Source: Perlucidibaca aquatica
Lineage (GTDB): Bacteria > Pseudomonadota > Gammaproteobacteria > Pseudomonadales > Moraxellaceae
Length of the DNA: 64,000 nucleotides
Reading direction: 5' to 3'
Assembly: GCF_001676655.1 (NCBI RefSeq)
Contig: NZ_LZDB01000001.1
Location: 310,001-374,000 of the forward strand
Part shown: positions 49,728 through 56,947 of the stretch, in pieces
Layout: every line of letters starts with the position of its first letter
Position numbering within the stretch: position 1 is the stretch's first letter
The notes under the pieces: generated by a model
The model's input: the letters and a program-made list of their open reading frames with translations, nothing else
Database searches by the model: none
Told to the model about the DNA's origin: nothing
Made by a program: the position numbers and the translations under genes

Positions 49728-51092
49728 ATGGATACGATAGCCGCCATTGCAACGCCGCCCGGAAAAGGCGGCGTTGGCATCGTTCGTATTTCCGGGCCGA
49801 AAGCGCCTGAAATTGCAGCTAAACTGACACATAGTCTGAACTGGCCTATTTCCCCCCGTAACGCCATTTTCACCACTTTCAACAATCTTGAAGGCGAGCG
49901 CGTAGATCAAGGCATTTTGCTTTACTTCGCCGCACCACATTCCTTTACCGGTGAAAACGTTGTTGAGTTTCAGGCACATGGTGGCCCCATTGTGTTGGAA
50001 TGGATTCTGCAATCCGCCGTTTCAGCGGGAGCACGACTGGCTAGACCGGGTGAGTTTTCTGAGCAAGCGTTCTTAAACGACAAAATGGATTTGGCGCAGA
50101 TTGAGGCAGTTGCCGATCTTATTTCAGCGGCCAGTGAACAAGCGGCTCGTTCAGCGCTGATGTCCTTACAAGGGGTGTTTTCAGCGCGTATTGATGAACT
50201 ACTGGAAAGCCTCATTTTGTTGCGTTTGCACATTGAAGCTGCAATTGATTTTCCGGAAGAAGAAATCGACTTTCTGGCAGATGGGGTTTTGCTAAAGCAA
50301 CTTGTGGCGTTGATGGCTCAACTTGAAGTAGTGCTTAAAACGGCCGAACAAGGCGTAATACAGCAGGAAGGGATGCGTGTGGTTATTGCTGGCTTACCTA
50401 ATGCGGGTAAATCCAGTTTATTAAATGCTTTAGCAGGCGAAGAAATTGCCATTGTAACGGACATTGCCGGCACAACACGCGATGTGTTACGTGAGCAAAT
50501 TCAAATTGATGGCATGCCATTACACGTTATCGATACCGCAGGCTTACGTGAAAGTCCCGATGTTGTTGAACGTGAAGGTATACGCCGTGCGTTAGTAGAG
50601 ATTGAAAAAGCTGATCAGGTTTTATTTGTTTGGGACTGTAGCCGTGAGGACAGTGATCCCATCGCCCAGCTCAAGCAATTTTTCCCTCACTGCCCTGAAC
50701 GACTCACTCTAATTGCTAATAAGTGTGATGCCAGCGCTTGGCTTCCGGGTAAAAGGACGTATGAACTACACGGCCAAAACCATCCACTCATAGTAGTTTC
50801 TGCACGAGAAGGTGATGGCTTAATCGAACTTAAGCAACACTTGAAACAACTCATGGGCTATGAAGCAGAAGGCACGGGTCAATTTTCAGCCAGACGGCGA
50901 CATGTGGATGCCCTGAAACGCGCTCAGCAAGCCTTAGACAACGCCGAAACGATGCTCAGATTGCACAGAGCAGGGGAGCTTGCTGCCGAGGATTTACGTA
51001 TCGCGCAACAGTGTTTATCGGAGATCACTGGCGCGTTTAGCTCGGATGATCTGTTGGGCAAAATCTTTTCCTCGTTTTGCATCGGTAAGTAA
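49728..51092 (+). CDS. mnmE: tRNA modification GTPase MnmE
   Basis: MnmE works with MnmG to make the cmnm5/nm5 group at U34 of several tRNAs. The 454-residue protein has the N-terminal tetrahydrofolate-binding domain (TIAAIATPPGKGGVGIVRISG) and a central helical domain. The inserted G domain carries GLPNAGKSSLLNALAG near residue 222, and the invariant C-terminus is LLGKIFSSFCIGK with the catalytic cysteine. Its partner mnmG is at 59,625, separated from it by the cytochrome block and dbpA-yaeQ-yceI. Confidence 0.98.
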   Translation: MDTIAAIATPPGKGGVGIVRISGPKAPEIAAKLTHSLNWPISPRNAIFTTFNNLEGERVDQGILLYFAAPHSFTGENVVEFQAHGGPIVLEWILQSAVSAGARLARPGEFSEQAFLNDKMDLAQIEAVADLISAASEQAARSALMSLQGVFSARIDELLESLILLRLHIEAAIDFPEEEIDFLADGVLLKQLVALMAQLEVVLKTAEQGVIQQEGMRVVIAGLPNAGKSSLLNALAGEEIAIVTDIAGTTRDVLREQIQIDGMPLHVIDTAGLRESPDVVEREGIRRALVEIEKADQVLFVWDCSREDSDPIAQLKQFFPHCPERLTLIANKCDASAWLPGKRTYELHGQNHPLIVVSAREGDGLIELKQHLKQLMGYEAEGTGQFSARRRHVDALKRAQQALDNAETMLRLHRAGELAAEDLRIAQQCLSEITGAFSSDDLLGKIFSSFCIGK

Positions 51093-51140
51093 CTCAATTT
51101 TCCACTCATCGGATTTTTAGTAGCGAAATTCGACTAGAAA

Positions 51141-51230
51141 TTGACCATATCCATAATTGGTACTATAGTACAAGTTGTGAGCCTGACCCAACCGGACTAG
51201 ACTTAAAAAAAGGCTCAAGCAGGAGCAATA
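51141..51230 (+). promoter_or_regulatory. Promoter, palindromic operator candidate and leader of the cytochrome gene
   Basis: TTGACC (51141-51146) and TATAGT (51164-51169) are spaced by 17 bases, a strong sigma-70 promoter. The -10 box lies inside the perfect 12-base palindrome GTACTATAGTAC (51160-51171), a likely operator for a repressor. The expected transcript start is near 51,176. TGAGCCT and AGGCTCA at 51178-51184 and 51211-51217 could pair in the leader, just before the ribosome-binding site AGGAG. Confidence 0.75.
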
Positions 51231-53681
51231 ATGAACAAAAAGCAGCTAGGTATTGGCGCACTCGTTGTGGTCGCAGTCTTGGGGGTTTTTCAGGTAGCTA
51301 CATTGCCACCTAAACCGTTTGAGGTGCCTGCGGTTCCAGAAACCATTCCGCTTCCTAAGCCTCCGGCGCTAACGGCCTACGATATGCCTTCGGGTAACGT
51401 GCCCGTGAGTAACGAGCCCTATTTTTCAACGTTCCGTAGCGTTTCTCTCGAAGACTTATCCGAGCGAAAACTGAGCACGGGCGTATATTCCGGCACTCCA
51501 TACTGGAAGCAGCGCGAACAATGGTTCAAGGATCATTTCTACGACACCTTAGCCTCACGCAAAGTATGGAAAGAAGGAACATCCCCAGACACCCACAAAC
51601 GCGGTGACCCCGTCACGTGGACGTCAGAACCTATTCCGCAATACGTTCCACCGCCCTGCACCGAAGCGCAACCAACCGGTTACGACGCTGAAGGCTGCCG
51701 TTATGTATTGCAGCTTTTTAAAGACGTAGAAGCGAAAGATCCCGCAAAAGCGACAGCTTTACGTGAGCAGGTACGTCGGGGCCGTGATGTTTGGTACAAG
51801 GGCACCTTCGGCAATCAAGATGAAAATTACCTGCTGCAATCGCGTGTGGTGGGTAAGGAAAATATGAACTACCCATGGCTGGATACGCGCACACGGCCGT
51901 ATCGCTTTAGCAAATGGGGTTTGATCAATGACCCGGACTGTGTTCAGGGCGATGCTTCTACAAACTGGTACGACAAGTGCCAAGATCCGCATTCCTCTGG
52001 CGTTCTCGGTTACCGGAAATACTATGCTGACCCCATCAAAGATTCGTCAGGCAAGGTTGTCTACGACCCTAAAACGGCGCCCTATGATGCTAATGAAATT
52101 AAGCAAAATAAGCGCTTTGTTATCGGCCACCCTTGCGTACAGTGCCACGTAGGCTTTGATCCGACGAACACGCCAACAAACCCGAATCAACCTACGTGGG
52201 CTAACTTGAGTGCCACGATTGGTAACCAACATATCGTGCAGCCGGACGCCTTTTTTCATGGCGCCCCAACGAATAGTCCCGCGCGTCAAATCTTGAAAGG
52301 TGGACGCTTAGGCACGATTGATACGTCGCTCGTAGCCTCGGACTGGATGCACAACCCAGGCACGCAAAACAACATCATGGACTTCCATAACAAGCGGATG
52401 TTCTCGCATGAGATGAAGGATCCAGTAACAGGAAAAATCAGCACAGCAAATACGCGTCATGTCTTGAAAGGTGGTGAAGACAGCGTGGGCGAGCATCTGG
52501 CGCTAATTCGAGTCTATGTGAACATCGGTATGTGTACGGAAGAGTGCTGGACGCCGAACTTCCCGTACCCTGGTCGTCTCATTGGCCGTGGCACAAAGCA
52601 AAGCCCGATGCGAATTATGCAGTGCGCCGCAGAGTGTGATCCTTGGAACTATGCCGATGCCAAGATGGATGACCTAACCGCCTTCCTCATCACTGGCGGC
52701 CCAACCTACGTGATGGCGGCAAAGGATTCGACAGGCACGGGTAGTCAGTTTGTAGACACTAAGGTCGTACCAAAAGGTCGTCAGGTATTTGCTCGTGAAT
52801 GTGCCGCTTGCCATAGTACGGTGATGGCGCCGGAAAATATTCGTAACGACAAGAATGCGCTGGGCAAGTTCTACGAAGGCCATATCTTCGGTAAAGAAGA
52901 CTATTGGACGTTTGAGTACAGCGACGCTGAGCGCAACGATCCAAAATTCATCGCGCGCTTTATGGCGAAGGATGCAAAGGGCCAGCTTCGTCCTAAGCAA
53001 TTCGCCGAAAAGGGTATTTTTGGTCAAGACTGGTTAGGCAATGACGAGCGCGTACCGTTCAACATTGTCGGCACGAATATGTGCCGTGCGCTGCACAATA
53101 ACCACAATCAGGGCCATATCTGGGAAGAGTTCTCCTCGGAAACGTACAAGAAATCGCCTTCGCCTGGCTCAATACCCAATGTCTTGAATCGCATGATTCC
53201 GTTTATTGGCGGCACCAAACTGGGCGAGCGCAAAATAGAAGGTGGCCCTGGCTATCTGCGGAATATTTCCTTGCTGTCGGTTTGGGCTACCGCCCCGTTC
53301 CTGCACAACAACGCCGTGGGTGAGGTTACTTACTTACCAGATGGCTCGCCCGACTACACCCTGGCAGGACGTATTAAGCAGTTTGAAATGGCCTATGACG
53401 AGTTAATGACTTCGGATAACCCGAAAGACGCTGTCCATCGTCCGCAGAAGACACTGAAAACAACGGAAGATATGCATGTCACGCCACGGGAAGACATGCA
53501 GGGCTATCCTAAGATTCCGGTGAAGAAAGGGACGCCCGTTGCGAACTTCGCCTCACAAAATCCGCATAACGCGCTGTTTATGGGCTGTGATGATCCGGTG
53601 GAGAACAAAGGTCATCAGTTTGGCGTGAGCCTGTCGAAAGAAGACAAATACGCCCTACGTGAATTTCTGAAGATGATGTGA
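51231..53681 (+). CDS. Large di-heme c-type cytochrome, RoxA/cytochrome c peroxidase-like
   Basis: This 816-residue protein has an N-terminal membrane anchor or signal (residues 6-24) and a proline-rich stretch, then a large periplasmic part with two heme motifs. These are CVQCH at 302-306 and CAACH at 524-528, 222 residues apart. The region GYLRNISLLSVWATAPFLHNN resembles the distal segment of di-heme cytochrome c peroxidases and of rubber oxygenase RoxA, whose hemes are also about 200 residues apart. Many extra cysteines (CTEEC, CAAEC) may form disulfides. It is larger than RoxA (about 680 residues) and than ordinary peroxidases (about 330). The reaction is unknown: peroxidase, oxygenase or electron carrier are possible. 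It has its own promoter and terminator. Confidence 0.78.
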   Translation: MNKKQLGIGALVVVAVLGVFQVATLPPKPFEVPAVPETIPLPKPPALTAYDMPSGNVPVSNEPYFSTFRSVSLEDLSERKLSTGVYSGTPYWKQREQWFKDHFYDTLASRKVWKEGTSPDTHKRGDPVTWTSEPIPQYVPPPCTEAQPTGYDAEGCRYVLQLFKDVEAKDPAKATALREQVRRGRDVWYKGTFGNQDENYLLQSRVVGKENMNYPWLDTRTRPYRFSKWGLINDPDCVQGDASTNWYDKCQDPHSSGVLGYRKYYADPIKDSSGKVVYDPKTAPYDANEIKQNKRFVIGHPCVQCHVGFDPTNTPTNPNQPTWANLSATIGNQHIVQPDAFFHGAPTNSPARQILKGGRLGTIDTSLVASDWMHNPGTQNNIMDFHNKRMFSHEMKDPVTGKISTANTRHVLKGGEDSVGEHLALIRVYVNIGMCTEECWTPNFPYPGRLIGRGTKQSPMRIMQCAAECDPWNYADAKMDDLTAFLITGGPTYVMAAKDSTGTGSQFVDTKVVPKGRQVFARECAACHSTVMAPENIRNDKNALGKFYEGHIFGKEDYWTFEYSDAERNDPKFIARFMAKDAKGQLRPKQFAEKGIFGQDWLGNDERVPFNIVGTNMCRALHNNHNQGHIWEEFSSETYKKSPSPGSIPNVLNRMIPFIGGTKLGERKIEGGPGYLRNISLLSVWATAPFLHNNAVGEVTYLPDGSPDYTLAGRIKQFEMAYDELMTSDNPKDAVHRPQKTLKTTEDMHVTPREDMQGYPKIPVKKGTPVANFASQNPHNALFMGCDDPVENKGHQFGVSLSKEDKYALREFLKMM

Positions 53682-53696
53682 TGTAGTTGAACGATC

Positions 53697-53722
53697 AAAG
53701 GCCGCCTGCGGGCGGCCTTTGT
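53697..53722 (+). terminator. Intrinsic terminator after the large cytochrome gene
   Basis: The stem AAAGGCCGCC/GGCGGCCTTT with a 4-base loop ends in TTT, 15 bases after the stop at 53681. The short T-run suggests some read-through into the next cytochrome gene, whose ribosome-binding site starts right after the hairpin. Confidence 0.82.
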
Positions 53723-53735
53723 CGTGGAGGGCGGG

Positions 53736-55445
53736 ATGCGCATAACAAAAAAACTCGGCTTCGGCTTGGCGATCTCGGGCATCGCTCTAGCCTTGGTGTT
53801 GTGGTTTAAGCCGCAACACAGCGATGCCGACATTAGCCAATTGGCCGCGTCAAAGCAGCCGATAAAGTCAGGCTTGTATGATGAGTTAGTGCCGTCTTCA
53901 GACTTGCCCCCAGCAGGAACTCGCTCGTTGTTCGACCACCTCATCGCGCAAAATGATGGCCTGCCCTATCCGTTTGAAAAGCTGGTAAAACTGGTTAAAG
54001 ACCAAGACCCCATGGCAGAAATTCCCATTTCCGTCATGATTCCCCACGGAAGATCCTTACTGAAGGCGCAGGCCAATGAGCAGCACCCACGGCTGTTAAT
54101 CGCGGCGGATTTTCAGGGAGCGAACAAGCCCAATAGCCTAGGGGCAACACCGCGTGGTCAGCTGTTTTTGGGTTTCGTCGAGCAGGCCAATGAAATTGAG
54201 GTGTTGAGTTTTAACGAGGCCGCAGGGCGATTTGAATTCCAACTCGTGCAGAACTACTGCAAGGGTTGCGTGCCACGCATCGTCTATGCACGGCGAGCGA
54301 TCTGCACCACCTGCCATCAAGGCGGCGGACCCATTTTTCCGCAGCGTCCGTGGAATGAAACTAATGGCCAGGCGGAAACAGCCGCCGCGATACAGGCGGC
54401 TCGTTCGGGTGCGGTTAACTACATGGGACTAACTATTAAGCAGCCCTTGTCTTCACCCGAGCGTTTCGACCAACTAACGGATTTAGGCAATTTTTTTAAC
54501 GTCACGCAAAAATTGTGGTTAGACGGCTGTGGTGTGAAAGGCAATGAATGCCGCCGCTTAATGCTGAAGTTGGCGTTGCGATATGCTGATAGTCCGGGCA
54601 GCTTCGACGAAAACACACCCGACGCAAAACAATTGCTGAAGTTACAAGCGCAGACCTTCCCTGCTCAGGGCATCTCGGTGCCCGAATCCGATCTATTCAA
54701 CCGCGATCCGATGGCGGAGCAACAGGGTCTAAAAGGATGGTGGCGCAGCCTGTGGACTCGTCAGATTAAGTTTGGTGAAGGGGCCAAAGACAATGAGGAT
54801 TTATCCGCATTTGATGAGCTGCCCAAGCTGCCGGTGAGACTAGATCCGCTGACGTTAAGACCGCCCAAGCAATCCCTAAAAAGTCACGACTTGGCGGGCG
54901 TTTATGGCCTAGCGAGCTATTTCAGTGAGGCGGATTTAGCCAGCTTGGGTGCGGTCACCGGCTTTAATGTGGCGACGCTCGAGCGCAAAGTGGATGCACT
55001 GCCTGGCGCGCAGTTCGATGCCAAGCCCTTTGTGCGCGTTAATATGATGCGGGCGTTGTTAAACCAGCCCAGCACGTATTGCTGTTTGGATACCTCAGAA
55101 ATGTCGCCGCCCGTGGCCAGTGGCGTTCCGCCCTTAGCCATTAAGAAGCACCCAGCGTTAAAGCCCTATGAGGAATACTGTTTTGCCTGTCATCGGGGCA
55201 ATCCGGCGCAACGCTTGAACTTTATGGCAGGGGCAACGGAAGATGAGGTGCTGGCAAGCATCCAAAGCAAGGTAGAGATTCGTGAGGCCCTAGACTGGAG
55301 CCGCTACGCTGGAACGGAGAAAGCCAGCAAGCTGATGCCGCCGGCAGATTCTGCACAACATCAGTCTTTAGAAGAGGCTTTGGCGAAAGATGCCACGTTG
55401 TTAGCACGCATGCGTGATGTAGTACCCAATTTGTTCGGATTTTAA
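53736..55445 (+). CDS. Second di-heme c-type cytochrome, family unknown
   Basis: I do not recognise the family of this 569-residue protein. It has an N-terminal anchor or uncleaved signal (about residues 5-23, GFGLAISGIALALVLWF). The heme motifs are CTTCH at 190-194 and CFACH at 482-486. A cysteine pair without histidine, CKGC at 175-178, lies just before the first heme motif. The C-terminal part (LNFMAGATEDEVLASIQSKVEI region, then KLMPPADSAQHQ) looks like the end of a cytochrome c domain, with a possible Met ligand in KLMPP. The start is ATG 53736 with GGAGGGCGGG upstream. The next gene begins 15 bases later. Confidence 0.8.
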   Translation: MRITKKLGFGLAISGIALALVLWFKPQHSDADISQLAASKQPIKSGLYDELVPSSDLPPAGTRSLFDHLIAQNDGLPYPFEKLVKLVKDQDPMAEIPISVMIPHGRSLLKAQANEQHPRLLIAADFQGANKPNSLGATPRGQLFLGFVEQANEIEVLSFNEAAGRFEFQLVQNYCKGCVPRIVYARRAICTTCHQGGGPIFPQRPWNETNGQAETAAAIQAARSGAVNYMGLTIKQPLSSPERFDQLTDLGNFFNVTQKLWLDGCGVKGNECRRLMLKLALRYADSPGSFDENTPDAKQLLKLQAQTFPAQGISVPESDLFNRDPMAEQQGLKGWWRSLWTRQIKFGEGAKDNEDLSAFDELPKLPVRLDPLTLRPPKQSLKSHDLAGVYGLASYFSEADLASLGAVTGFNVATLERKVDALPGAQFDAKPFVRVNMMRALLNQPSTYCCLDTSEMSPPVASGVPPLAIKKHPALKPYEEYCFACHRGNPAQRLNFMAGATEDEVLASIQSKVEIREALDWSRYAGTEKASKLMPPADSAQHQSLEEALAKDATLLARMRDVVPNLFGF

Positions 55446-55460
55446 GGCAGAGGAAACGGT

Positions 55461-56243
55461 ATGACGGCAGTTGGTCGTAGAAAAAAGATAGCCGTTGTGG
55501 CCCTTGTCGCAGCGACTTTGCCGGCTTTAGCGCAGGCCATGCCGACCTTGGCTCGCGCCTACAAGAGCGAATATGGCTATATGCCATCCTGTAATGCCTG
55601 TCACAGTGATGGCGGCGGGTCGACACTTAATACTTACGGTAAGTCGTTTAAAGCGGCCGGCAAAAACCTCGCAGCGTTTAGCAAAATTGCGAGCCAAGAT
55701 AGCGATGGGGATGGCTTCACGAATAGCGCCGAGTCTGCGGCTAAATCCAATCCGTCCGATAAGCTGTCGACGCCATCCAAGCCCGGCAACTGGCTGGATA
55801 TGGCCAGCTTGATTCCTCGCGAAGTCCGAGCAAAATTTCCCAAAGTCCTGACTTGGCTGCCCAAAGATGCCCTGTTAACCAGTGCCGATATCGCAGCCGC
55901 AAAAGCTTTGGGCGCAACACTCAAGGCTAGTGACGAAAACACCATCTACATTCCCTTGGAAAACCAACGCCCAGCAGGCACGGCGCTCATTTTCCCGGCA
56001 AGCTATCAGGGCAAGACCTTTTTCTTGCTGATGACCACAGACCGAATGCTGGCAATTTCCTCCGTATCGGTACTTCATGCCGATGCCATGCCGAGCGCTA
56101 AATCCAGCAAAATTTTTAGCAGCTTTGTCGGCAAGACCGTACAAACGCTACCCGTGTCAAATGCCAGCACCTTAGACGGAGCCATTTCCATGGCCGTGAA
56201 GCAGGCGAGTGCACTGCTCTATGTGCGGCTCAAAGGAGCATAG
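55461..56243 (+). CDS. Mono-heme cytochrome with calcium-loop motif
   Basis: This 260-residue exported protein has a signal peptide (basic start, then VVALVAATLPALAQA, cleavage near residue 26). One heme motif, CNACH, is at 44-48. An EF-hand or thrombospondin-3-like calcium loop, DSDGDGFTNSAE, is at 80-91. The heme-plus-DSDGDG pair is a common design in small periplasmic or outer-surface cytochromes. The C-terminal 120 residues have no heme motif and contain a beta-rich segment (NTIYIPLENQRPAGTALIFP) of unknown role. It is 15 bases after the di-heme gene and 2 bases before the membrane-protein gene, so they are one operon. Confidence 0.78.
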   Translation: MTAVGRRKKIAVVALVAATLPALAQAMPTLARAYKSEYGYMPSCNACHSDGGGSTLNTYGKSFKAAGKNLAAFSKIASQDSDGDGFTNSAESAAKSNPSDKLSTPSKPGNWLDMASLIPREVRAKFPKVLTWLPKDALLTSADIAAAKALGATLKASDENTIYIPLENQRPAGTALIFPASYQGKTFFLLMTTDRMLAISSVSVLHADAMPSAKSSKIFSSFVGKTVQTLPVSNASTLDGAISMAVKQASALLYVRLKGA

Positions 56244-56245
56244 TC

Positions 56246-56899
56246 GTGTCCGAGAAATTTGATTTTTTCAGCGATGCCCCGGTGGTAGATCCCGCCATTG
56301 TGCAAGTTGCGGCTGAGCCATCCGCGTGGCTGACATTGGGCGGGCCGATTGGCTTAGTGTTTTTCTTTCTGTTGATTTGCTTCTTATTGCGTTGGTTTAT
56401 TCCCTTTCGCGATACCCCGTTGCACTTCAATCTAAGAGACTTACCCGTAGCGGCTCAGCGGGGCATTGGCCTGTCCACCGTGCTTTTTGGCATTGCCTTC
56501 TTTTTTGGTCTGGCAGAAGTGCATTACCAGCTTGGCGTACACGGAAGTACAGACGCGTATTTTGAAAACATGACGCAAGGCAAGTTGATTGCCTTTACCC
56601 ATGCGCATTTGTTTGGTTTTACCACGGCGTTTTTCATTATCGGCATTCCGTTTTCCATGCACTTCCACCGCGTACAAACGTATCAGTGGGTATTTCCTGC
56701 GGGCTTGGCCGCTGCGCTCACCGATATCATTTCATGGTGGGGCATTAAGTACATTTCACCGAACTTCGACTACGTCACCATGTTTTGTGGCGCCGTTTAT
56801 GGCGGAGCTTACTTGTGGATGCTGATCGGCATTATCCGCATTATTTTCTTCCCGAATCTTCGCTGGTTTCCAGACGATATAAACGAAGGCCGCGGATAA
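56246..56899 (+). CDS. Five-helix membrane protein with paired histidines
   Basis: This 217-residue integral membrane protein starts at GTG, 2 bases after the cytochrome gene. About five hydrophobic segments are visible: 32-52, 73-91, 114-136, 146-165 and 178-202. Histidines occur in or beside helices: H119 and H121 (FTHAHLFGF), H139 and H141 (SMHFHR), and H93. This pattern could ligate b-type heme or a metal and could make the protein the membrane electron-transfer partner of the periplasmic cytochromes. That is inference; I cannot name the family. No cysteine heme motif is present. Confidence 0.75.
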   Translation: MSEKFDFFSDAPVVDPAIVQVAAEPSAWLTLGGPIGLVFFFLLICFLLRWFIPFRDTPLHFNLRDLPVAAQRGIGLSTVLFGIAFFFGLAEVHYQLGVHGSTDAYFENMTQGKLIAFTHAHLFGFTTAFFIIGIPFSMHFHRVQTYQWVFPAGLAAALTDIISWWGIKYISPNFDYVTMFCGAVYGGAYLWMLIGIIRIIFFPNLRWFPDDINEGRG

Positions 56900-56914
56900 G
56901 AGGCGTCAGTGTTA

Positions 56915-56944
56915 ACATAGCCCCTCGTTTTTAGGGGTCTATGT
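56915..56944 (+). promoter_or_regulatory. Hairpin that would bury the dbpA ribosome-binding site
   Basis: ACATAGCCCCT (56915-56925) pairs with AGGGGTCTATGT (56933-56944) with one bulged base. The AGGGG of the right arm is the only plausible ribosome-binding site for the GTG at 56948, so translation of dbpA would depend on opening the stem. The same hairpin could act as a weak terminator for the cytochrome operon that ends at 56899. Confidence 0.6.
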
Positions 56945-56947
56945 GCC

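Noticed and set aside
51605..51622. Further parS site (GTCACGTGGAC) in the cytochrome gene
   Set aside because: Only the CACGTG core matches; the GTT/AAC arms of parS are absent.
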